Source of the DNA: Erythrobacter sp.
Lineage (GTDB): Bacteria; Pseudomonadota; Alphaproteobacteria; Sphingomonadales; Sphingomonadaceae
NCBI GenBank assembly: GCA_030731635.1
Contig: JANQTR010000251.1
Span: forward strand, 1-9,478
Direction: 5' to 3'
Length of the DNA stretch: 9,478 nt
Below, piece after piece: positions 1 to 5,875 of this stretch (its first letter is position 1; the number at the start of each line of letters is the position of its first letter). Both the position numbers and the translations under genes were made by a program. The notes below the pieces were generated by a model, which worked only from the letters and a program-made list of their open reading frames with translations, was not told where the DNA came from and did no database searches.

Positions 1-166
1 CAGTCACGCTGAGCGGCACTGCCTCGGTCATCCACCACGCAGCCATCCACACCACCAGACCCGCGACCAGCCACGCGCCCGGTGCCATGCCCGCAGGCGG
101 TGCCAGCAGCGCCGTCAAGGCAAACGCCAGCGGGCCGATCACAAGGCCGATCCGGCGTGCGGTCAT
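1..166 (-). CDS. SLC13/DASS-family sodium:carboxylate symporter, N-terminal fragment
   Basis: Only the first 55 codons lie in the window; the gene continues past the left edge. The reverse strand reads from an ATG at 166-164 and stays open to position 1. Two hydrophobic stretches (about residues 6-24 and 31-46) look like the first membrane segments, and they are followed by WWMTEAVPLSVT (residues 44-55). That matches the WWxTEAxPLxxTALLP signature of the SLC13/DASS (divalent anion:sodium symporter) family, inner-membrane carriers of di- and tricarboxylates or sulfate. A GGAGG at 176-180 lies 9 nt upstream of the ATG, which fixes the start. The gene is co-directional with the DUF547 gene upstream, 81 nt away. 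The substrate cannot be told from this fragment. Family assignment is fairly secure; specificity is unknown. Confidence 0.75.
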   Translation of the reverse strand, partial: MTARRIGLVIGPLAFALTALLAPPAGMAPGAWLVAGLVVWMAAWWMTEAVPLSVT

Positions 167-175
167 ATCTGGCAG

Positions 176-180
176 CCTCC
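176..180 (-). promoter_or_regulatory. Shine-Dalgarno of the SLC13-type gene
   Basis: The minus strand reads GGAGG here, 9 nt before the ATG at 166. It supports an open reading frame that is cut by the window edge and would be missed by a length cut-off. The rest of the 167-247 gap holds only a short near-palindrome, AGGGC-AA-GCCCT (220-231), with too small a loop to be a convincing terminator. Confidence 0.7.
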
Positions 181-247
181 CCGATTGCGTGCCGGGGACG
201 TATCAGCGCGAAGGCAGCAAGGGCAAGCCCTCGGCCCCCATTTTGGC

Positions 248-1447
248 CTAATCCACTTCGCGCACAGGCGAGCCGGGGGCATATTCGCCATTGCCATAGA
301 TTACCATGCCGGTGCGCACACCCTTGCGGCGCGCCCGGTCGAGCTTTTCCGCTCGTTCGCGCATCAGGCGCGCAATTGCCGGGTTCACGCTGATGGATGG
401 CGGCGAACCGAAAATGCCTCCGTTGGGGCCTATGCACCCATTGAGTTTGCAATCATTGACCAGCCGCTCGTTGATATTGGGATCGGTCTCGCCGCGCTCC
501 AGATCGGCAATATCGGTTTCGTAAATGTTGAACGCGATCCGATCATTATCACGCAGCAACCGCGCCACGTCCTCGCCTGCGAATTTGCTGAGATGGGTGC
601 GCAGCGCGGCGTCATCCTTGAAGTAAAAGGGCGATGCTTCTTCATAAATATGGCTGACCCGCAAGGCCCCGCCCCACGCTTCAACCCCGCGTAGCGAGTT
701 CACGAATTCCTCGCCCGACAGCGCCAGCAGGTCATCGACATTGTCACCCGTGAAGGCCAGCCGCTGAATTGATGGTCCGCCGATCTCCCCGCGCCAGAAC
801 CCATAAACCACCTTGGGGTCGCGCCAATTAGGGTAGACGATCTGTTCGCGGATATCGCGCAGCGACAGCGGGATGCCCGCCACCTTAACCAGCTTTGCTG
901 CATCAAGCGGGGCATTGTCGGGGCCGAAGACGGCAGCGTTCGGTTCGGCGAGTGGATAGGCTTTGGCCAAAGCCTCGATCAACGCGACATTGTGGAGGTT
1001 CAGCCAGAAGGCGAGCTGTTCGTTGCGTGGCAGTCGCACCAGATCGAGTTCTCCGCCAATCCGTTCCAGATCAGCGCGATAGTCGCCCAGCGCGGTTACG
1101 ATATCCGGCGTCAGGTATGAAAACGCCAGGCGGTTGCCTTCTAGCCGCAGGCGCGATTCGTGGCCGTAAATACGCCGCGTCCCGGTGGTGGGATCAACGC
1201 GGGCCGCGCCCTGACGCAATGATGGCCCCATCGGGATCACCATCCAGCCCAACGCCTTGTCCCAGTGCTGCCAGTCGAGCCGGTGATCGCCGCGATCGGC
1301 TGCTGGGGTGAATTGGCTTAGGCCCGTGCGCGTCGCACTGGGAGCAGCGGCACGCTGGGGTTGATCAAATCCTGCTGCATTTTTCGCAGCAAGCGGGGTG
1401 ATCAGCGCAGCAGTCGCAATCAGAGATATCAGGAATCTTTGCACCAC
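248..1447 (-). CDS. DUF547-family secreted protein, paralog 1 of the tandem array
   Basis: The predicted protein has 399 aa from a GTG at 1447. The frame is open up to an ATG at 1492, but the GTG is preferred. It has a GGGAG 7 nt upstream, leaves a normal signal peptide (VVQRF then a hydrophobic run ending LAAKNAAG), and aligns without gaps with the leader and GTG start of the next paralog. The DUF547 core shows RNEQLAFWLNLHN (141-153), LSLRDIREQIV (about 194-204), YGFWRGEIGGP (215-225) and FVNSLRG (248-254). The C-terminal part differs from the two sister proteins by an insert with a CKLNGC pair (Cys333, Cys338) and a glycine-rich stretch. The protein is probably exported to the periplasm. 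DUF547 has no firmly established biochemical role that I can state. It is the last gene of three co-directional paralogs. Confidence 0.85.
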   Translation of the reverse strand: MVQRFLISLIATAALITPLAAKNAAGFDQPQRAAAPSATRTGLSQFTPAADRGDHRLDWQHWDKALGWMVIPMGPSLRQGAARVDPTTGTRRIYGHESRLRLEGNRLAFSYLTPDIVTALGDYRADLERIGGELDLVRLPRNEQLAFWLNLHNVALIEALAKAYPLAEPNAAVFGPDNAPLDAAKLVKVAGIPLSLRDIREQIVYPNWRDPKVVYGFWRGEIGGPSIQRLAFTGDNVDDLLALSGEEFVNSLRGVEAWGGALRVSHIYEEASPFYFKDDAALRTHLSKFAGEDVARLLRDNDRIAFNIYETDIADLERGETDPNINERLVNDCKLNGCIGPNGGIFGSPPSISVNPAIARLMRERAEKLDRARRKGVRTGMVIYGNGEYAPGSPVREVD

Positions 1448-1523
1448 CTCATTTCTCCCACCAGTTTGAATCAGCCTTTGAAAAAATGACATTATCTCAG
1501 CTGGATAAGTTGCAGATGAACGG
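1448..1523 (-). promoter_or_regulatory. Conserved 76-nt leader with dyad, upstream of DUF547 paralog 1
   Basis: Read on the minus strand, this leader aligns without gaps with the 76 nt before paralog 2 (46 of 76 identical by hand count). Identity is concentrated in perfect blocks: CCGTTCATC (1515-1523), then TTATCC and TGAGATAA, which together form the inverted repeat TTATC-N7-GATAA (1492-1508), then TGGGAGA near the start codon. The nucleotides between blocks have diverged fully. This pattern suggests a selected protein-binding site or promoter element. GATAAT with TTCATC 18 nt upstream could also be read as a weak -10/-35 pair. No known regulator is recognised. Confidence 0.5.
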
Positions 1524-1553
1524 GCGTTCAGACAGGGTCAGGTTGCGGGGCGA

Positions 1554-2666
1554 TTACTCCACCTCGCCCTTGTTCGGCGGGTCGCCGGGAAGGATGATAT
1601 TACTGAAGGTCACGGTGCCTGTTCGCGGCAGCTTGCGACGGACATATTCGAGCTTGCGTGCCCGTTCGGCCAGCATGATGCTCGCGCCGGCGTCAAGCCG
1701 GCCGGAGGCGAAGAACGGATTAGAACGCCGCCCGCCGGACAGGTCGGCGATGTCGTATTCGTATATGCTGGCGTCGATCCGCGCCGTCTCTGCCAGCATT
1801 TCGGCAACCTGACCTTCGACATATTCACCAAGATGGGCGCGCAGGTCCGTTTCGAAATCGGGGAAGAAAAACGGTGCAGCGTCGGCGAAAAAGCGTGAAA
1901 CGTGGAGCGTGCTCCCGCGCTTTTCGGTGCCGCGCCGCGAATTGACAAATTCGCGCGCGGCCCGTTCGAGCTGATTGCTAATATCGCGCCCTTCAAACGC
2001 TGCGCGCTGGATCGCCGGGCCGCCAATCTCGCCGCGCCAGAAGCCATAGATTACCTTGGGGTTCTGCCAGTGGCGAAAGACAATCTCCTCGCGGATGTCG
2101 CGCGGCGACAGGGCGACGCCCCGCACCGTAATGAAGCGCGCATCGTCTAGCGGGACGCCGTCCACCATCACATCACGCGGCTGGCGGACCGGCCAGCTCT
2201 CGCCGATCTTCTCAAGCATGGCGACGTTGTGGAGGTTGAGCCAGAACGCGAGCTGTTCGTTACGCGGCAGCGACTGGATGTCGAGCGTGTCGCTCACCGC
2301 CTGAAGTTCGTTGCGATAGCGGGCAATATTGGCCATCACCTCGCGGTCGATCAGGGTAAAGCCAACCATCGACCCATCGGTCCGGTATATCGAATTGGGT
2401 GCAATCTGGATCCGGGTGCCTATCCCGGGAGCGGAGGCGACCGGCAGCTTGCGCAGCGGGGGACCCATCGAAACCACGAAACTGGTAAGCGCCTCGGTCC
2501 ATACGCCGTAGTCGAGACGATGCTTGCGCCCGTCGGGGCGAGGGGCAAAACTGTCAAAGGCCCCTTTCGCTGTCCCGGCGAGATCGGGCGGATCGGCTGG
2601 GGTGGCCTGAACAGGGGCGGTAAGGCCTGCGCAGGCAAGCAGCATTATCGGCCATTTCGGCAGCAC
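1554..2666 (-). CDS. DUF547-family secreted protein, paralog 2 of the tandem array
   Basis: The predicted protein has 370 aa and starts at a GTG (2666-2664) with GGGAG 7 nt upstream. The N-terminus MLPKWPIMLLACAGLTAPVQA looks like a Sec signal peptide, with cleavage likely after VQA (residues 19-21). The core holds RNEQLAFWLNLHN (135-147), LSPRDIREEIV (186-196), YGFWRGEIGGP (207-217), REFVNSRRG (238-246) and DIADL (305-309). The C-terminus ends TVTFSNIILPGDPPNKGEVE, almost the same as paralog 3, so 2 and 3 are the closest pair. It lies between its two paralogs, 106 nt from the coding start of paralog 1 and 98 nt from the end of paralog 3. The conserved leader before it suggests its own promoter or operator. 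Biochemical function is unknown. Confidence 0.85.
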   Translation of the reverse strand: MLPKWPIMLLACAGLTAPVQATPADPPDLAGTAKGAFDSFAPRPDGRKHRLDYGVWTEALTSFVVSMGPPLRKLPVASAPGIGTRIQIAPNSIYRTDGSMVGFTLIDREVMANIARYRNELQAVSDTLDIQSLPRNEQLAFWLNLHNVAMLEKIGESWPVRQPRDVMVDGVPLDDARFITVRGVALSPRDIREEIVFRHWQNPKVIYGFWRGEIGGPAIQRAAFEGRDISNQLERAAREFVNSRRGTEKRGSTLHVSRFFADAAPFFFPDFETDLRAHLGEYVEGQVAEMLAETARIDASIYEYDIADLSGGRRSNPFFASGRLDAGASIMLAERARKLEYVRRKLPRTGTVTFSNIILPGDPPNKGEVE

Positions 2667-2742
2667 GCCATCTCTCCCATCAGATGTTCTAGGCTCGTCC
2701 GAAACAGATGTTATCTCAATCGGATAAACCTACGATGAACGG
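2667..2742 (-). promoter_or_regulatory. Conserved 76-nt leader with dyad, upstream of DUF547 paralog 2
   Basis: This is the counterpart of the leader before paralog 1. On the minus strand it holds CCGTTCATC (2734-2742) and the dyad TTATC-N7-GATAA (2711-2727), with the dyad starting 45 nt from the GTG start exactly as in paralog 1. TGGGAGA lies beside the start codon. Between the blocks the two leaders show almost no identity. Paralog 3 has no similar element in its upstream region. Confidence 0.5.
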
Positions 2743-2764
2743 TGAGGCCGAAGCGGCGCGCCTG

Positions 2765-3916
2765 CTACTCCACCTCGCCTGTGTCCTTGCTTTCAGGATC
2801 ACCGGGCAGCGTGATGTTGCTGAACGTGACTGTGCCGGTGCGACCCTGACGGATGATTTCCTGGAACTTGGTCTCGCGCTCGCGCAGCAGGGATGCCATG
2901 CTCTGCGGGATACGGAAGCTGGTGGAGACCCCGTTTGATGTAATGTTCTGATAGGTGGGTTCGCGCACGCCACCTTCCAGATCGGCGATATCGTGCTCGG
3001 CAATGCTGGCTTCGACAGCGCTGGTCTTGGCGATCAACGCGCTGGTATCCGCGTCGGCAAAGCGGCTGAGGTGGGCGCGCACGTCACTTTCAAATTCGGG
3101 GAAGAAAAAGGGTGCTACTTCCTGATAGAATTCAGACACCTGCAATCTTCCGCCCTGTTCCTGCGACCCACGCAGCGAGTTGACGAAATCGCTTGCTCCG
3201 CGGATCAGCAGACGCGAGACATTGTCGGCGTTGAACGCCTCTCTCTGCAACGATGGGCCGCCGATTTCGCCGCGCCAGAAGCCGTACATCACGATCGGGT
3301 CTTTCCAGTGGCGATAGACGATCTGTTCGCGGATATCGCGCGGTGACAGCTTTACCCCTTCGACCGTGATAAATCGCGCCTGATCAAGCGGGACGCCGTC
3401 CACCTTAATCTCGCGCGGCTGGCGGATGGGCCAGGCATTGGCGATCTGTTCAACCATCGCGACATTGTGCAAGTTGATCCAGAATGCGAGCTGTTCGTTA
3501 CGAGAGAGTGATTGAATATCAACGACATTAGCAGTCGCTTCGAGGTCTTTACGATATTCGGTGAAGCTGGCCACGACATCGGCGTCGAGAAAGCTGAACA
3601 TCACCCGCGTGCCTTCTAGCCGATAGCGCGAAACGTGGCCATATTGGCGGCGGGTGCCAAAGCTGGGGTCGGGCCGGGGCGCACCTTCACGCAGGGACGG
3701 GCCCATGGAAATCACGATGTTTTTCATCGCTTCGTCCCAGACTGCATAGTCAATCTTGTCGGCATTGGGCGCGTTTGTTGGGGCGAAGGTTTCAAAGTCC
3801 GGGGCTGCGGCATCCTGCCCAGCAGCCGGGGCAGCGCCAGCCAGCATCGCGGCAGCGACCATCAGCAAGGCTGGGTGCGACAGGGACAGCAACGTTGATC
3901 TGTGCAGGGCGGACAT
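2765..3916 (-). CDS. DUF547-family secreted protein, paralog 3 (first of the array)
   Basis: The predicted protein has 383 aa from the ATG at 3916. The frame is open back to 4195, but that extension would begin inside the infC terminator region and carries no recognisable protein, so the internal ATG is chosen. It is followed at once by a signal peptide (MSALHRS, a hydrophobic segment around residues 16-30, then APAAGQ). No strong Shine-Dalgarno is visible, only an AGAAAGA. Core motifs are RNEQLAFWINLHN (139-151), LSPRDIREQIV (190-200), YGFWRGEIGGP (211-221), DFVNSLRG (243-250) and DIADLEGG (309-316). The tail TVTFSNITLPGDPESK matches paralog 2. The 234 nt between the infC terminator and this ATG should hold its promoter, but I cannot name a convincing one. 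It is a likely periplasmic protein of unknown function. Confidence 0.82.
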   Translation of the reverse strand: MSALHRSTLLSLSHPALLMVAAAMLAGAAPAAGQDAAAPDFETFAPTNAPNADKIDYAVWDEAMKNIVISMGPSLREGAPRPDPSFGTRRQYGHVSRYRLEGTRVMFSFLDADVVASFTEYRKDLEATANVVDIQSLSRNEQLAFWINLHNVAMVEQIANAWPIRQPREIKVDGVPLDQARFITVEGVKLSPRDIREQIVYRHWKDPIVMYGFWRGEIGGPSLQREAFNADNVSRLLIRGASDFVNSLRGSQEQGGRLQVSEFYQEVAPFFFPEFESDVRAHLSRFADADTSALIAKTSAVEASIAEHDIADLEGGVREPTYQNITSNGVSTSFRIPQSMASLLRERETKFQEIIRQGRTGTVTFSNITLPGDPESKDTGEVE

Positions 3917-4148
3917 GTTTACTGGTCTTTCTGTTACAAACCGGCTCCCAGACGGGGGCCTGACGGGAGGCTGGCGGTAGTCTAAAGTCATCAAGGCGCA
4001 GTCTGGCGCGGGCAAGTCCCAGGCTGGAAAGCACCTGTATTTCAATATCACACTGCGATCAAACGCGGTTGGCGATGATCGGTTTCCATCAGCCTTTTGT
4101 CGAGACCCAACGCCCTTGGTCGTCCGCGTGATGATGGGCTGGCCCAAC

Positions 4149-4180
4149 AAAAAGGGGCAGATCAGCCGATCCGCCCCTTT
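4149..4180 (-). terminator. Rho-independent terminator of infC
   Basis: Positions 4151-4180 form a hairpin: AAAGGGGC pairs with GCCCCTTT (8 bp), then one mismatch, then GATC/GATC (4 bp), with a 4-nt loop AGCC. On the minus strand the stem is followed by a run of five T (4149-4153). It lies 24 nt beyond the infC stop codon and isolates infC from the downstream DUF547 array. A shorter T run on the plus side could give weak activity in the other direction. Confidence 0.85.
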
Positions 4181-4203
4181 TATCCGTTCCATCATCTACG
4201 CGG

Positions 4204-4746
4204 TTATTTCGGTGACAGAACCATCAACATCTGACGCCCTTCGAGCCGCGGGAAGGCTTCGACCTTGGCGACTTCGGCGACGTCTTCCTGCACCTTTTTC
4301 AAAAGGTCCATGCCAAGATGCTGGTGCGCCATTTCACGTCCGCGGAAACGCAGTGTGATCTTCACCTTGTCGCCGTTTTCGATGAACTTGGTCACGTTGC
4401 GCATCTTCACGTCATAATCATGGGTGTCGATGTTGGGACGCATCTTCACTTCCTTGATGTCCTGCGTCTTTTGCGTCTTGCGCGCCAGATTGGCCTTTTT
4501 CTGCGCTTCGTAGCGGAATTTGCCGACATCGAGATATTTGCACACCGGCGGGTCCGCGTTGGGGGACACTTCGACGAGGTTCAGGCCTTTCTCATTAGCC
4601 TGTTCAATCGCTTCGCGGGTGAACATCACGCCAAGGTTTTCGCCTTCGTCATCAATGACGCGGACCTTGGGGACATTAATCATGGAATCAAACCGAGGGC
4701 CGCTTTTTACGGGCGGGGCCATCGAGCGCCGTGGTGGACGTGATAT
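4204..4746 (-). CDS. infC: Translation initiation factor IF-3, probable ATA start
   Basis: IF-3 binds the 30S subunit, checks the start codon-initiator tRNA pairing and prevents premature 50S joining. The N-terminal domain holds EVSPNADPPVCKYLDVGKF (59-77 in 180-aa numbering). A charged linker (KKANLARKTQKTQ) follows, then the C-terminal domain with ITLRFRGREMAH (130-141) and EGRQMLMVLSPK (169-180). The first in-frame ATG is at 4722 (172 aa) but has no Shine-Dalgarno at a useful distance. Eight codons upstream an in-frame ATA (4746-4744) lies 8 nt after a clean AGGAG (4755-4759). It adds SRPPRRS and gives 180 aa, the length of E. coli IF-3. Since infC is known to use rare AUU-type starts for autoregulation, ATA is favoured. 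The usual rpmI-rplT neighbours are absent; a terminator follows. Confidence 0.9.
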   Translation of the reverse strand: MSRPPRRSMAPPVKSGPRFDSMINVPKVRVIDDEGENLGVMFTREAIEQANEKGLNLVEVSPNADPPVCKYLDVGKFRYEAQKKANLARKTQKTQDIKEVKMRPNIDTHDYDVKMRNVTKFIENGDKVKITLRFRGREMAHQHLGMDLLKKVQEDVAEVAKVEAFPRLEGRQMLMVLSPK

Positions 4747-4754
4747 GGGGTGTT

Positions 4755-4759
4755 CTCCT
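4755..4759 (-). promoter_or_regulatory. Shine-Dalgarno that decides the infC start
   Basis: AGGAG on the minus strand, 8 nt before the in-frame ATA at 4746 and 32 nt before the ATG at 4722. This spacing is optimal for ATA and far too long for the ATG, so the site argues for a non-canonical start. Confidence 0.6.
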
Positions 4760-4863
4760 GTTGTGACTTCGTATCAGCGCGCTCCTTAGTCCGAAACGAC
4801 GCTCAGTGCTAGCTGGAGTCTTGCGACCCGGGCACGACCGAGGCGCTTCCGCACATCGACGCC

Positions 4864-4882
4864 CGCGGCCGAGCCAGCCGCG
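4864..4882 (-). other. GC-rich hairpin in the infC upstream region
   Basis: CGCGGC (4864-4869) and GCCGCG (4877-4882) form a perfect 6-bp stem with a 7-nt loop in the 5' region of infC. There is no adjoining T run, so it is not a terminator. It could be part of the infC leader RNA. The transcription start is not identified, so the role is open. Confidence 0.3.
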
Positions 4883-4921
4883 CACATCTTCTCAAAAAAA
4901 GGTTGGCCCCGCTATCCATTT

Positions 4922-4936
4922 TTAGCTTTGCGCTAA
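4922..4936. promoter_or_regulatory. Palindrome TTAGC-N5-GCTAA, candidate operator
   Basis: A perfect 5-5-5 inverted repeat lies in the divergent region between infC and the MarR-like gene, 91 nt before the chosen start of the latter. MarR-type proteins bind dyads of about this length and often regulate their own promoters. Binding here is an inference from position and symmetry only. Confidence 0.35.
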
Positions 4937-4950
4937 CAGAGGCTTATTGC

Positions 4951-5004
4951 ATGTTTGATTCTCGACTCAAGTCAAGGTCAGCTAAAAGCTGCGGAGTCGA
5001 GTAA
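4951..5004 (+). promoter_or_regulatory. Structured leader with mini-ORF before the MarR-like gene
   Basis: CTCGACTC (4961-4968) and GAGTCGAG (4994-5001) form a perfect 8-bp stem. Its loop contains a second small inverted repeat, AGCT-AAA-AGCT (4980-4990). The same stretch can be read as a 17-residue ORF, ATG at 4951 to TAA at 5004, with an AGAGG 8 nt before its ATG. The hairpin ends 25 nt before the TTG start of the regulator gene, and an A-rich, probably unstructured stretch and the ribosome site follow it. It could be a translated leader or a post-transcriptional control element. The structure is seen directly; its function is inferred. Confidence 0.35.
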
Positions 5005-5026
5005 CAACAAAAGAAGGGGAAGCGCC

Positions 5027-5848
5027 TTGTCAAATTCACATTTACCAAAGGCGCAATCCGGCAGCTATGAAGAAAAGCCGGTCGCACAACCTGAAGCACC
5101 TGAAAATACTACGAGCATTGGTAGCGCCGATGCCTGTGGCGCATATACTGATGCGTCGAAAGCGTTCAACGCTCCGCGCCTGATGCTTGGAGCGAACGAC
5201 GGCCCTGTCGATGATTTCCTCAATATTGTAGACCATTGGGAGGAAATCGCAGGACATAGCCTTATGCCGGACCCTGTTTCGCAGGCAACGGAACAGGCTA
5301 TTGCCAGCGACGAAGGGCGGCTGGAGGCAGCCTCCAAAGCGACCGAGGCGCAAAACGTGCTTGGCCAGATCGCCACCGACTTTTCTGCGCAACAAATGCG
5401 ACAGCTGGGTGCCAGTTTGCTACGACTGGCGGATTCGATTGATCAGGCTTGGGAGCCGTCTCAGGTCAAGTCCACCTATCACTGGATCACCAAAGCGGGC
5501 CGGATTGAACGGCACGCGTTGGAACTGGCGAAGGTTGCGGTGCAGGCGCGCTTGGGCGCCAGCAGGCGGACACGCCACCTTTCCGCTGAATTCCTGGGGG
5601 AGCCCGCTTGGGAAATGCTGCTTGAACTGTTCATCCAGTTCGCAGGCGGGGCCAAGGTGTCGACCAAAAGCCTGTGCGCTGCGTCGGGCTTGTCCGACAC
5701 GACGGCGCTGCGTCTGATTGACCGGCTTGATAGTGCCGGACTGGTTGAAAGGTCGCAATCTCCGGTCGACAAGCGTGTGACGCTGGTGGCCCTGACGCGG
5801 CAGGGCGTGCAGTCAGTGGGATCGATCCTGATAGAAATGGAAAGCTAG
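5027..5848 (+). CDS. MarR-like winged-helix regulator with long N-terminal extension
   Basis: The predicted protein has 273 aa from a TTG at 5027, which has AGGGG 7-8 nt upstream; the frame is open to another TTG at 4955 (297 aa), which has no ribosome site. The C-terminal part (about residues 193-265) is a winged helix: EPAWEMLLELF, then KVSTKSLCAASGLSDTTALR (helix-turn-helix), then RLDSAGLVERSQSPVDKR and VTLVALTRQGVQSV (wing and following helix). This resembles a sphingomonad group of MarR-type regulators with the DPAWxMLLxL lead-in. The first ~110 residues are polar and low in obvious domains; residues 80-175 contain helix-forming, charged segments. Typical MarR proteins are about 150 aa, so the extra half may sense a signal or bind a partner. 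The target is unknown; autoregulation through the upstream palindrome is possible. Confidence 0.75.
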   Translation: MSNSHLPKAQSGSYEEKPVAQPEAPENTTSIGSADACGAYTDASKAFNAPRLMLGANDGPVDDFLNIVDHWEEIAGHSLMPDPVSQATEQAIASDEGRLEAASKATEAQNVLGQIATDFSAQQMRQLGASLLRLADSIDQAWEPSQVKSTYHWITKAGRIERHALELAKVAVQARLGASRRTRHLSAEFLGEPAWEMLLELFIQFAGGAKVSTKSLCAASGLSDTTALRLIDRLDSAGLVERSQSPVDKRVTLVALTRQGVQSVGSILIEMES

Positions 5849-5875
5849 GGTAAGGACCTTAAGCCGCCGCTTTCC
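5839..5875. terminator. Inverted repeat at the convergent gene junction
   Basis: GGAAAGC (5839-5845) and GCTTTCC (5869-5875) are perfectly complementary and enclose a second dyad, TAAGG-A-CCTTA (5851-5861). The element spans both stop codons of two convergent genes that are only 10 nt apart. It may act as a bidirectional end for both transcripts, but there is no T run on either side, so it is not a classical intrinsic terminator. Confidence 0.35.

Noticed and set aside
199..210. 12-nt sequence CGTATCAGCGCG that occurs again at 4770-4781
   Set aside because: The two copies lie in unrelated contexts (before the SLC13 gene and before infC) with no similarity around them; probably chance in GC-rich DNA.
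1448..1492. ATG start at 1492 for DUF547 paralog 1
   Set aside because: It overlaps the conserved dyad, lacks a Shine-Dalgarno, and would place 15 residues ahead of the signal peptide. The GTG at 1447 aligns with the GTG start and GGGAG of paralog 2.
1486..1812. Plus-strand ORF whose N-terminus (MTLSQLDKLQMNG) resembles that of another plus-strand ORF at 2708-2938 (MLSQSDKPTMNG), suggesting a repeated small gene
   Set aside because: The similarity comes from the conserved leader dyad of the DUF547 paralogs read in the other direction. Beyond about 13 residues the two ORFs are unrelated and run antisense to strongly supported DUF547 genes.
3917..4195. N-terminal extension of DUF547 paralog 3 back to an ATG at 4195
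   Set aside because: It would start next to the infC terminator, has no ribosome site, and would bury a clear signal peptide about 93 residues inside the protein.
4688..4885. 65-codon minus-strand ORF overlapping the infC leader
   Set aside because: It is Arg-rich low-quality sequence in a different frame from infC, with no ribosome site and no recognisable family.
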